From the NCBI GenBank assembly GCA_011052255.1, contig DRJJ01000053.1:1-14864 (forward strand): a DNA stretch of 14,864 nucleotides, written 5' to 3'. Positions within the stretch are counted from its first letter, which is position 1; every line of letters starts with the position of its first letter. This document shows positions 6,485-13,889 of this stretch, piece after piece. The DNA comes from Gammaproteobacteria bacterium. Its GTDB lineage: Bacteria; Pseudomonadota; Gammaproteobacteria; DRJJ01. The notes below the pieces were generated by a model. The model saw nothing but the letters and a program-made list of their open reading frames with translations. It was not told the origin of the DNA and did no database searches. The position numbers were made by a program, and so were the translations under genes.

Positions 6485-7384
6485 TCATCCGCGTGGATGA
6501 TGCTGGCTATGCAGGGATTTCAAACGCTCGCGTGCAACATGGGTATAAATCTGGGTGGTGGACAGGTCACTGTGCCCCAGCAACAGCTGCACAACACGTA
6601 AATCTGCACCATGATTAATCAAATGGGTCGCAAAGGCGTGCCGGAGTGTGTGAGGCGACAAGTCGCTGATCTGACCACTCACACGGGCATAGTGCTTGAT
6701 TCGATACCAGAAGGCCTGTCGGGTCATGCCCTTGCCACGTCCGGTTACGAACAGTGCCGTAGCACTCTGGCTGCCCAGTAGCGATGGACGCGCCTGTGAC
6801 ATGTACTTCCCCAGCCAGTCGAGCGCAAGCTCGCCCATTGGCACCAGACGCTCTTTCCCACCCTTGCCAATAACGCGCACCACGCCTTGCCGGGTATTGC
6901 ACTGATCGACTGTCATGCCCACCAGCTCACTGACCCGTAGCCCCGTTGCATACAACATCTCCAGCATGGCCTTGTCACGCAAGCCGACATCGGTGCCCAG
7001 CTGTGGCGCTTCCAGCAATCGTTCAACCGCCTGTTCGGACAACATTTTAGGCAAGGGTCTGCCCAGTTTGGGGGATTCAATGTCTGCAGTGGGGTCTGTC
7101 TGGATCTGCCCTTCGCGCAAGGCGTACTGATAATAACGTCGCAGACTGGATAGCAGGCGTGCTGTAGAGCGGGGTTTTATACCCTGTTGCACGCGGCTGG
7201 CAAGAAAAGCCAATACGTGCGTACGCTGACAGGTCAGTAAATCCGAGCCACTGGACAGCAGCCATGTCGAGAAACGACTCAGGTCACTGGCATAGGCACT
7301 CAGTGTATGAACACTCAGCCCGGACTCCATCCACAGTGCATCGGTAAAGGCTTCGATGCGTTGTTGTTGTTTCGGGTCCAGCAT
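6485..7384 (-). CDS. xerD: Site-specific tyrosine recombinase XerD
   Basis: XerD works with XerC at the chromosomal dif site, under FtsK control, to resolve chromosome dimers. The 299-residue protein has the usual SAM-like core-binding domain (about 5-88) and catalytic domain (about 110-295). All tyrosine-recombinase residues are seen: R150 (GLRVSEL), K174 (GKGGKER), H245 and R248 (HTLRHAFATHL), H271 (LGHSDLSTTQ) and nucleophile Y280 (IYTHV). Length and motifs match XerD better than a mobile-element integrase, and dsbC next door is the normal neighbour of xerD. The start has only a weak ribosome-binding site. No mobile-element features surround it. Confidence 0.94.
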   Translation of the reverse strand: MLDPKQQQRIEAFTDALWMESGLSVHTLSAYASDLSRFSTWLLSSGSDLLTCQRTHVLAFLASRVQQGIKPRSTARLLSSLRRYYQYALREGQIQTDPTADIESPKLGRPLPKMLSEQAVERLLEAPQLGTDVGLRDKAMLEMLYATGLRVSELVGMTVDQCNTRQGVVRVIGKGGKERLVPMGELALDWLGKYMSQARPSLLGSQSATALFVTGRGKGMTRQAFWYRIKHYARVSGQISDLSPHTLRHAFATHLINHGADLRVVQLLLGHSDLSTTQIYTHVARERLKSLHSQHHPRG

Positions 7385-7441
7385 AGCTTAAGCCAGATCG
7401 GGTATCACTGTCGTAGGTGGCCAGTTATAAAACCTGCCCTG

Positions 7442-9109
7442 TCAGTGAACCTGCCGGGCGCCGTCCTTTTCACGTTCAAGGTCAGAGGTTTTGCTATCAG
7501 CAACGTCCTGTTCCGTGTCAGTTTCTGCTGTAGCAGCTTCTGACCGTTGCTCTCCCGGCTCCGGTGGAGATTCAGGTAAGGGCTCTGGTTCAGGTTCAAG
7601 TGCTGACGCTTGACTGCTCTGTGATGCGGCGCTGGCCTCAGCTTTTTCAGCTACCGGAGGTTTGGTCTTGCCGCCTGAAGGATCGGCATAACGATCATTC
7701 AGTATCTGGATGAACCGGTCTGCATCGGCGTAGACACGCTTCAGACGCCGGCGCGCCAGTGCGCCCCAGCCTGCGGGTTGTGGTCTGAAGATACTGTTCC
7801 AGAAACGTGTGTTCCATACGAAAGCGCGGATCAGTCGTTCCTTCTCAATGGTTGCTTCCTGGCCCTTGCGCATCTGGCTCACTATTTTTTTGGCTGCGCT
7901 GCGTCGCGCCACATGAAACAGACCAAACAATAACAACAAAACCGATATCAGCCCGATGTACTGGCTCAGCGTGCTGTCCAGCAATGATGACAACCTGGGT
8001 GCATTAAATGACAGACCATTCCAGTAGCCGGCCCAGATGGTCGCCCCCAGCGTAGCACCGAATAACAGGGTATAAATTACACCGGCACGCCACAGGGTAG
8101 CCCGCTCCCACTTACGTTTCAGTTCAATGAGTCTGGGTACGGTTTGTTCTTCGATTTCCCGGGCGGTTTTTTCCAGTGCATCGATAATACGGTACGAGCG
8201 TTCTACGCTAACCTGTTGCATGCGGTCGTGTATCAGCTCCAGATCCTGGTCACGCTTGCTTTCATACCGTTCGCGCAGGGCTTCATCTTCAATCGGTATC
8301 GCCACATCGGGGTTATAGATACTGAAGAATTTTCCCGCTGTCAGCCCTTGCTGTGCAATGGCTCGCTGCCAGGCACCTACCACTGCCTCCGGGTTATCTT
8401 CGCGCGCGGTGACATCAATCTGGTTCAGGATATACAGAAACTTGCTGGAGTCACTACGTGAGATAGTATCGCCTACCAGGTGCTTCAGAGTGTCACGCAT
8501 CGCGCCGGGCTCGGGATGGCGGGCATCGAAAAACACCAGCACCAGATCAGATAAGTCGATTATGTAGTCTGTTATCCGCAACGTGGAATCGCGCTGGGCA
8601 TCGGCATCAAAACCGGGGGAGTCTATTAGTATGGTGCCGCGTAACTTTTCTGCGGCACAGGTTTTTAACTGCAGGTAGGCATCAATACGGCTACCCTGTC
8701 CGGGCGCAACCAGTTCAAGCTCTTCACTCATCTGGTAAAAAGGGAAACGTGGATCAGCATCCAGTGCTATTCCAGGCAGCACACGTTGTTCACCTTCATG
8801 GCTGTAACACACGACCGTAAATTTATCATCGACAGCCTGGTTACCGGTATCTTGCAGGTCGGCCTGTAAATAGTGGTTAATAAAACTGGATTTGCCCGCT
8901 GAAAATGTTCCCAGTATGGATATCAACGGCCACCATGGGATCATCATGGCATAAGACTGATCACGCCTGAGCAAGCCAAGGCGATAGCCCAGCTTGTCTA
9001 AACGCCTGAAACTGCGCACCATGTCTGTGAGTAACGGGTTTTCCCGCTTCAGGTGCGACTGCAGGCGGCTTAGACGTTTACGGGTTTGTCTGTCAGCACC
9101 AAAAAACAT
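7442..9109 (-). CDS. Membrane-anchored dynamin/EHD-like GTPase
   Basis: This large GTPase has P-loop GTFSAGKS, switch motif DSPG and specificity motif NQID (residues 76-83, 172-175 and 238-241 counted from base 9136). The flanking LGTFSAGKSSFIN is typical of dynamin-superfamily and EHD-like proteins, which assemble on membranes and deform them. After a helical region with coiled-coil character (about 285-345) come two hydrophobic helices (about 350-370 and 393-411), a basic segment, and an acidic, Pro/Glu/Ala-rich disordered tail (about 490-564). The start at 9109 has an AGGGG ribosome-binding site eight bases upstream. The ATG at 9136, nine codons earlier, has none, so a 555-residue product is preferred over 564. 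It lies 57 bases before xerD. Function is unknown; the neighbours suggest a role with the ParA-like ATPase block. Confidence 0.8.
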   Translation of the reverse strand: MFFGADRQTRKRLSRLQSHLKRENPLLTDMVRSFRRLDKLGYRLGLLRRDQSYAMMIPWWPLISILGTFSAGKSSFINHYLQADLQDTGNQAVDDKFTVVCYSHEGEQRVLPGIALDADPRFPFYQMSEELELVAPGQGSRIDAYLQLKTCAAEKLRGTILIDSPGFDADAQRDSTLRITDYIIDLSDLVLVFFDARHPEPGAMRDTLKHLVGDTISRSDSSKFLYILNQIDVTAREDNPEAVVGAWQRAIAQQGLTAGKFFSIYNPDVAIPIEDEALRERYESKRDQDLELIHDRMQQVSVERSYRIIDALEKTAREIEEQTVPRLIELKRKWERATLWRAGVIYTLLFGATLGATIWAGYWNGLSFNAPRLSSLLDSTLSQYIGLISVLLLLFGLFHVARRSAAKKIVSQMRKGQEATIEKERLIRAFVWNTRFWNSIFRPQPAGWGALARRRLKRVYADADRFIQILNDRYADPSGGKTKPPVAEKAEASAASQSSQASALEPEPEPLPESPPEPGEQRSEAATAETDTEQDVADSKTSDLEREKDGARQVH

Positions 9110-9212
9110 TAGCAGTCCCCTTGTTTTGTATGACATTTGGCCTGTTTAGCTGGCCTGATTCCTGATTGGACCCGAAAATTGTGCGGTTACGCGATGATGA
9201 CACGCGTTACCA

Positions 9213-9794
9213 CTACCAGGGCATAAAACTGGACATCATGTTCATGGGACGCGATACGCTGCGATTCATGTACGCCAGATTCGCGCGCATATTGTCCATA
9301 TTGCCTGACATCTCACTCATTGAACGGTTCATGCCGGTCATCTGGTCGACCATGTGTGTCATCGCGACCACACCGACATGGGCATCACTGGAAATAAGGG
9401 CCATTTTGTCGGCCACCAGGATCATCTTGTCGGTCATGTCGGCCATGGAATTTGCCACCGTATTAATTGATACCGTCACTTCTTCCATCCGGTCAGCCAG
9501 ACGGGAAACATCTACCGTCAAGCTGTAAATCAGGTAAAAACCGTAACCGGCCAGTACCACAAATGCAGCCATGGCCGGATAGACAATCATTTCCCAGCGC
9601 CGGGCACTGGCGGCAAATGTGTTTGACAGGGCTTCCAGGCTCTTGCCCATACACTCCTGCATATCGGCTGCATTCTGCGCCGCCTGGGCATCGGCGCTCA
9701 CCTGATCCTGAAGATCATGACAGGGTTCGGTATCTCGCCCATCAGCTTCTACATGAGAATCGGCTTTGGTGTTACTTTCAGACTTCTTTGACAT
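9213..9794 (-). CDS. Single-pass membrane protein with Met-rich coiled coil
   Basis: I do not recognise a named family. The 193-residue protein has a hydrophilic, acidic N-terminus (about 1-65), one membrane helix (about 69-92) and a long C-terminal helix with heptad-like spacing that is very rich in methionine (about 93-185: MADMTDKM, MSEMSGNMDNM and similar). It ends in FMPW. By charge the N-terminus, with RR just before the helix, should be cytoplasmic and the coiled coil periplasmic. The helical part resembles the signalling coiled coil of chemoreceptors or the anchors of phage and efflux proteins only in a general way. It lies between the DUF302-like gene and the dynamin-like gene on the same strand and may be their membrane partner. 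Confidence 0.72.
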   Translation of the reverse strand: MSKKSESNTKADSHVEADGRDTEPCHDLQDQVSADAQAAQNAADMQECMGKSLEALSNTFAASARRWEMIVYPAMAAFVVLAGYGFYLIYSLTVDVSRLADRMEEVTVSINTVANSMADMTDKMILVADKMALISSDAHVGVVAMTHMVDQMTGMNRSMSEMSGNMDNMRANLAYMNRSVSRPMNMMSSFMPW

Positions 9795-9900
9795 GGGTGT
9801 GCCCTGGCTATTTCATCGATGACTACTACAAACCGACAGCGGTCACGCCGCTATCTCCTGTCCGTTATGCTTCCTGCCAGGCTAAATACTGTTGGTAATC
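9795..9900 (-). other. Leader with hairpin upstream of the coiled-coil gene
   Basis: The 106-base gap contains an eight-pair stem (9835-9842 with 9848-9855, one G-U pair) but no T-tract, so it is not a normal terminator. Two AGGA motifs (CAGGAAGC and ACAGGAGA) lie just upstream of the stem on the minus strand and might be CsrA/RsmA contacts. Confidence 0.3.
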
Positions 9901-10488
9901 CTAAAAATCACCCTCCGCTCCACCTTTCATGATCTCCAGGATCGTCTTCTTGACCCCTATCGCGGTTTCCTTCAATTCAGGAGGTAATGGCTTGCCTCCG
10001 TATATCATCATATCCATATTTAGTGAATATAGCCAAAGTTGACCGGTTAAATCCTCGATCAGAGCTACCCTGCATGGCAGGTATGCTGAAAAAGAGTCGT
10101 TAAAATCGAGCATCTTGGCCGCTGTGAGGGCATTGCAGAACATATAGATCTTGACGAAGCGATAATCCTGACCGGACATGGCCGCTACTTCCCGGTACAG
10201 CGGCAGTTCGCCTACATTCTTGATGTTATTTGAGCTGGCAATGGATTTCATGGACTGTTCTACATCTTCCGGAGTCAGGCCCTCGTTGACCTTAACCTTC
10301 CAGACTGTCGCTTCAGCGGCGTTGCCGGTTTCCAGCAACTTTTTTGCCATGTCCAGGTAAACACCAGCCGCTTCGGGCTCAAATTCGCTTGCCTGTGACA
10401 CATATGGCATCACCTTAATGGTTACCAGTATCAACCCGATCACGGTAATCAGGCCTATCACTGTTAATATTCCTTTGATTGCATTCAT
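9901..10488 (-). CDS. DUF302-like membrane-anchored protein
   Basis: The 195-residue protein starts with one membrane helix (about 5-27), with no obvious cleavage site, so most of it is probably periplasmic. The C-terminal part resembles the DUF302 fold: a FCNA segment with C118, then YLPCRVALIED with C139, followed by a tail strand and helix (GKPLPPELKETAI). Function of this family is not established; relatives are frequent in sulfur-oxidising and thiol-redox settings, but no redox motif beyond the two cysteines is visible. A strong ribosome-binding site (AGGAAGAGG) precedes the ATG. It lies 41 bases after the TPR gene and is likely co-transcribed. Confidence 0.65.
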   Translation of the reverse strand: MNAIKGILTVIGLITVIGLILVTIKVMPYVSQASEFEPEAAGVYLDMAKKLLETGNAAEATVWKVKVNEGLTPEDVEQSMKSIASSNNIKNVGELPLYREVAAMSGQDYRFVKIYMFCNALTAAKMLDFNDSFSAYLPCRVALIEDLTGQLWLYSLNMDMMIYGGKPLPPELKETAIGVKKTILEIMKGGAEGDF

Positions 10489-10529
10489 TATTTTACCTCT
10501 TCCTTTTAATCTAAATTGATCAGACCTGG

Positions 10530-11570
10530 CTACGGCTGCCCTGTCATATTATTGCGTTCTTGCTGTAGCTGGTTGCCTAACTCGCTATCCAGGCTGATCA
10601 CTATTTGCAACATGTAGTCTGCCTGGGCAGATTGACCTGTGCTATAGAGTTGACGAACGACCTGTGCGTATGTGGCGGCGGCCTGAGCCCATTTACCCTG
10701 AGCGTAATAAACATTACCCAATTCTCCATGCAGCTCAACCTCGTTTGGGTAAAGCTCAATCAGTTGCTGATAGGCCTGCTCGGAGGCATCATAATCTCCC
10801 GCCCAGTAAGCCTGACGTGCGGTCATAATGGCTTCGGCATTTCGCCTGTCGATATCTTCTGGTTGCGGTTGTGCTGATAATGGCGCTGATCCTGCCTTCT
10901 GGCGTGGCGATTGAATCGCTGGTGGCGGTGACACCACTGCTGCTTGCTCGTACATGGGCATAGATGATTTTTCAGCCTGACCTGTCATCATGTGGCCGGG
11001 TGCTATTTCTGTGTGCGGTGCCTTGCCGGTTTGCATTTGCTCATGCGGAGCTCCCGGCTGGGTAATGCCGGTTTGACCCGGTGTTGGCACGGGCACTTGC
11101 GAAGTGACGGCAGGCTCTGTCGGGATAGCAGGCTCAGAGGTAGCGATTGAGTCCGCCGGGGTCACAGGCTCCCTGGCAGCAGAAGCGGCTGGCTTTGCCT
11201 GGGTAACAGGCTCAGCGGTATCGATTGGCTGCGCTGGAACGATGGATTCTGGCGTAACGTCGGGCTCTGAAATAGCAACCGGTTCAGGTGCTGTTTTAAC
11301 CAGCTCGGGCATGGGCTGGTCAGCAATCATTGATTTGCCTGTTATGGATTTTTCAGGCATGGATTCTTCAGGCATGGATTCTTCAGGCATGGATTTTCCA
11401 GGCATGCCACCTGTATCGGGCATCTGAGCAGCTGTTTCGCTCGTCGCCATCTGCCCAACATGTGAGAACAGGTTGGGAAACAGTGTTTCGCGATAGTAAT
11501 AACCACTCGCAATCAGAACCACTACGACGACAACAATACTGTAACTGAATAAATACCGAACTAGCTGCAT
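10530..11570 (-). CDS. Membrane-anchored TPR protein with long disordered linker
   Basis: The 346-residue protein has an N-terminal membrane helix (about 7-24) followed by about 210 residues of low-complexity linker rich in Pro, Glu, Thr, Ala and Met. This linker includes repeated pentapeptides MPEES/MPEKS at about 55-75. The C-terminal part (about 242-330) holds two or three tetratricopeptide repeats, for example AYWAGDYDASEQAYQQLI and ELGNVYYAQGKWAQAAATY. The layout suggests a periplasmic scaffold held off the membrane by a flexible arm, with the TPR binding a partner. It follows the ParA-like gene by 44 bases. The ribosome-binding site is weak. Partner and function are unknown. Confidence 0.75.
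   Translation of the reverse strand: MQLVRYLFSYSIVVVVVVLIASGYYYRETLFPNLFSHVGQMATSETAAQMPDTGGMPGKSMPEESMPEESMPEKSITGKSMIADQPMPELVKTAPEPVAISEPDVTPESIVPAQPIDTAEPVTQAKPAASAAREPVTPADSIATSEPAIPTEPAVTSQVPVPTPGQTGITQPGAPHEQMQTGKAPHTEIAPGHMMTGQAEKSSMPMYEQAAVVSPPPAIQSPRQKAGSAPLSAQPQPEDIDRRNAEAIMTARQAYWAGDYDASEQAYQQLIELYPNEVELHGELGNVYYAQGKWAQAAATYAQVVRQLYSTGQSAQADYMLQIVISLDSELGNQLQQERNNMTGQP
11344..11403 (-). repeat. Four tandem 15-base repeats inside the TPR gene
   Basis: Four adjacent 15-base units, ATGGATTCTTCAGGC and close variants on the plus strand (11344, 11359, 11374, 11389), keep the frame and encode the Met-Pro-Glu-Glu-Ser type pentapeptides. The two central units are identical, so the array may vary in copy number by slippage. 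Confidence 0.85.
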
Positions 11571-11614
11571 GTTTCTATACCTGTATATTCAAGACGGACT
11601 GTCTTTCCCACTCA

Positions 11615-12271
11615 CTATCTGCTGGCCACATTTTCCGGTAGCAATTGCGGGTACAGATGGTAGGCAAACTCATTAAATTCCTGAGCGGCTTTACAACTGC
11701 GCCACAGTTCGAATACTGCCAGCCCTTCACTCATTGAGCGCCGGAAAATGGTGCGCTGAAACAGTCGGTACGGCAAAACCGATATGCCATCAAGCATACC
11801 CAGCGCCTCTTCAGTCTCATCCGATTCCCGTACCGCCCGATGGGTATCGGCGCGATTAACAAAAGCCAGTAGCGCCGGAGGCTCAGCGCCCTTTACTGCA
11901 TCCTCGATAATTTTCAGGAAGCGCTGTGTCGCCCAGACATCGGGCTGGCTCGGTGGTACCGGTATCAGCACACGATCAGCGATCGAAATAGCTTCTTTCA
12001 TCGCATCCATGCTGGCCGCGCCTACATCAACGATGACTTCTCCAGGGTGGTAACTCAGATAATCACTGAGACCCTCCTTGTCATTATAAACCTGCACCGG
12101 TGGGGTACGACCTTCTTCGACGCGCACCTGGGCAACATCCATCAACGTACATTGTGGATCCAGATCATACGCGATGACCGGCAGCCCTTTTGTGGCCAGC
12201 CACACACTCAGGTTAAACGCTACGGTACTTTTTCCGGAACCACCCTTCAGATTAGCTATAACTGTGATCAT
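11615..12271 (-). CDS. ParA/MinD-family ATPase (orphan, no ParB seen)
   Basis: The 218-residue protein begins with the deviant Walker A motif KGGSGKST, containing signature Lys9 and P-loop Lys14. It has a Walker A' segment DLDPQ (36-40) and a Walker B Asp in VIVDVG (D82). These ATPases dimerise on ATP and form gradients on nucleoid or membrane to place DNA, carboxysomes, chemosensory arrays or pili. It is short, with no N-terminal DNA-binding extension, like the small McdA/ParC/orphan ParA types. No ParB gene or parS-like repeat array is seen nearby, so plasmid partition is unlikely. No MinD-like amphipathic C-terminal helix is evident. A GCGGAA ribosome-binding site lies close to the ATG. 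It sits between the secreted Pro/Gly/Trp-rich gene (19 bases) and the TPR gene, which are the best candidates for its cargo or partner. Confidence 0.85.
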   Translation of the reverse strand: MITVIANLKGGSGKSTVAFNLSVWLATKGLPVIAYDLDPQCTLMDVAQVRVEEGRTPPVQVYNDKEGLSDYLSYHPGEVIVDVGAASMDAMKEAISIADRVLIPVPPSQPDVWATQRFLKIIEDAVKGAEPPALLAFVNRADTHRAVRESDETEEALGMLDGISVLPYRLFQRTIFRRSMSEGLAVFELWRSCKAAQEFNEFAYHLYPQLLPENVASR

Positions 12272-12290
12272 TTATTCCGCGTTACCTGTC

Positions 12291-12872
12291 TCAGGCGGGC
12301 CTGTCATCATCCCACCCCTGATTTTGATATAGATTTTTCAGCGGAGGCTGCATCATGCCACCTCCCCACGGTGCAAACATCTGCCCGGCACTGCCCGTGC
12401 CAGGCCAGCTGTTGTCAGTCAGACCGCCACCCATAAGGCCATTAACGTTGCCTCGATAGATAAATGCCATCCACACGCCGCCAGACTGATCCATACCGCC
12501 ATAAACTTGCCAGCGATTATTGGGCACACTGCCCTGCAATGCCTGCCAGGGTGAGCCGGGAGGTGCTCCCAACTGAGCCCAGGGGGGCGCGGCAAGTGAC
12601 ATGGGAGCCGACATACCCCCGTAACCCGGCGCATATCTGTTTGATGGATACGACGGTGCCCCCCAGTATGATGGCCAGTACCTCTGCCAGGGCACTGCTG
12701 GCCGGTATACCGGTGTCGGGGACCAACCAAAGGGACTGGCACCCCAGGGGATAGAAGGTCCAGCACCGCTATACCATGCCATCGCTGAGGCTGGTAGCAA
12801 CAGACCTGACAGTAATATCGTACTGCTCAGTCGCTTGAACCACACGGTTACTCTATGCGCAAACCGAATCAA
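12291..12872 (-). CDS. Exported Pro/Gly/Trp/Tyr-rich protein
   Basis: I do not recognise a named family. The product is about 193 residues with an N-terminal signal peptide (about 1-32, ending SAMA). The mature chain is dominated by Pro, Gly, Ser, Trp, Tyr and Ala (for example WYSGAG, VPWQRYWPSYWGAPSYP). A less biased core at about 118-148 (NNRWQVYGGMDQSGGVWMAFIYR) may fold. The C-terminal GGGMMQPP resembles the end of the partial gene at the window's right edge. The start is a TTG at 12872 with AGGCGG about nine bases upstream; a GTG nine codons later is an alternative. Composition recalls sulfur-globule and other structural envelope proteins, but this is a compositional likeness only. Confidence 0.62.
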   Translation of the reverse strand: MIRFAHRVTVWFKRLSSTILLSGLLLPASAMAWYSGAGPSIPWGASPFGWSPTPVYRPAVPWQRYWPSYWGAPSYPSNRYAPGYGGMSAPMSLAAPPWAQLGAPPGSPWQALQGSVPNNRWQVYGGMDQSGGVWMAFIYRGNVNGLMGGGLTDNSWPGTGSAGQMFAPWGGGMMQPPLKNLYQNQGWDDDRPA

Positions 12873-12892
12873 ATCATCCGCCTGTATAGTGA

Positions 12893-13786
12893 CTAGCGTC
12901 CGTTATAGGCATAGCTTACCCGGTGTGTACCGTACGCAGGCCGCTGCGGCTGTGCCATAGCCGACGGGTATGGGCGGTAACGAGCTGACTGATAACCCTG
13001 ACGCGGTGGTACATTCTGATTCGCATATTGCGCTGGCCATGCATTCATTCTGCGTGGTGCTACTGACCGGGCAGGTGCGGCACGCCAGGCTGTCTGACGC
13101 GGCGGTACTGCAGGCCGCCTGTACTGCGGAACAGGTGCTCGCCATACCGGTGCTGGCGCACGTGCGATACGGCGCGGGCCGTTATACATAGGTGGCCGCT
13201 GAAAATAACGCGGTGCCTGTGCATAGTTGGCGGGCATCCGTCCCCAGGGACGCATGGGTGCAGGCGCCTGTGAAAAACGGTACTGCGGTCTGAACTGTGC
13301 TACACCCGGATAGGCCTGGCGTGGCGGCTGCATTGGTCGAGCCATCCTGGGTGCAGGCCGTGGGGCAAAGCCGGGGGCTGCACGGTTTATACGGGGTGCA
13401 CGAGCAAGCTGATTGGCAGGATAATATCCACGACCATTCATGGCCGGTAACGGCGCACGTCTGGTGTTGTACGAAAACTGACGCGGCGGTGGAACCGGCA
13501 TATGACGTTGAGCCATAGGCCGCATCGGCATCGGTCGTGCCATGGGCGGCACAGGGCGCATCGCGGGCCGCATCATTGGCATGCGCGCACCATACGGCAC
13601 CATCGGGAAATAACCTGTTCTTGCATAGGGCGCCCGGTATGGCATATAAGGCATCGGGACGGCAGGCCTGACCCAGGGCGGAGGCATATAGCCCATGTAT
13701 GGATTGGCCGATACCGTTGCCGTTGATACCAGACTGACCGGGATGCTGGCCAGAACTCCAAACATTGTAAATATAATTTTTTTCAT
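12893..13786 (-). CDS. Exported Met/Pro/Arg-rich low-complexity protein
   Basis: I do not recognise a named family. The product has a signal peptide (about 1-27, ending VSA-NPY) and then an almost entirely low-complexity mature chain of about 270 residues. It is built from Pro, Met, Arg, Ala and Tyr in short irregular motifs such as RPMPMRPMA, MRPVPPMARP and RAPAPVWRAPVP. It should be strongly basic and disordered. The start at 13786 has AAGGA eleven bases upstream; the ATG at 13798 would place that site against the start codon, so 297 residues is preferred over 301. The next gene starts 20 bases after its stop. It could be a structural protein of an inclusion or surface layer, or bind acidic polymers; nothing in the sequence decides this. 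Confidence 0.66.
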   Translation of the reverse strand: MKKIIFTMFGVLASIPVSLVSTATVSANPYMGYMPPPWVRPAVPMPYMPYRAPYARTGYFPMVPYGARMPMMRPAMRPVPPMARPMPMRPMAQRHMPVPPPRQFSYNTRRAPLPAMNGRGYYPANQLARAPRINRAAPGFAPRPAPRMARPMQPPRQAYPGVAQFRPQYRFSQAPAPMRPWGRMPANYAQAPRYFQRPPMYNGPRRIARAPAPVWRAPVPQYRRPAVPPRQTAWRAAPARSVAPRRMNAWPAQYANQNVPPRQGYQSARYRPYPSAMAQPQRPAYGTHRVSYAYNGR

Positions 13787-13811
13787 CAATGCAGCCATCC
13801 TTAAGTTTTTA

Positions 13812-13841
13812 CCTTGTAAACGATTTATTGCCTTGTAAACG
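13812..13841 (-). promoter_or_regulatory. Direct repeat upstream of the Met/Pro/Arg-rich gene
   Basis: The 11-base sequence CCTTGTAAACG occurs at 13812-13822 and 13831-13841, a 19-base period close to two helical turns. It lies in the 103-base gap before the secreted Met/Pro/Arg-rich gene and could be a paired operator. No good promoter can be placed with confidence. Confidence 0.4.
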
Positions 13842-13889
13842 TAAATTCCTGAACTACTCCAGCTAACCTACATAATGCACCCAGATTGA

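Noticed and set aside
6485..7384. Integrase of a mobile element
   Set aside because: Length, motif spacing and the dsbC neighbour fit housekeeping XerD; no attachment-site repeats or phage genes were seen.
9835..9855. Intrinsic terminator between the DUF302-like and coiled-coil genes
   Set aside because: The eight-pair stem is good but no run of T follows it on either strand.
11104..11427. Plus-strand Gly/Ser/Ala-rich frame opposite the TPR gene
   Set aside because: It is the complement of the low-complexity linker and lacks a start signal; the minus frame has a membrane helix and TPR motifs.
11615..12271. Plasmid partition locus
   Set aside because: There is no ParB gene, no iteron or centromere-like array, and the flanking genes are chromosomal in character.
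12903..13726. Several open frames antisense to or overlapping the Met/Pro/Arg-rich gene
   Set aside because: They are shadows created by the biased GC-rich codons. The chosen frame has a signal peptide, a ribosome-binding site and close spacing to its neighbours.
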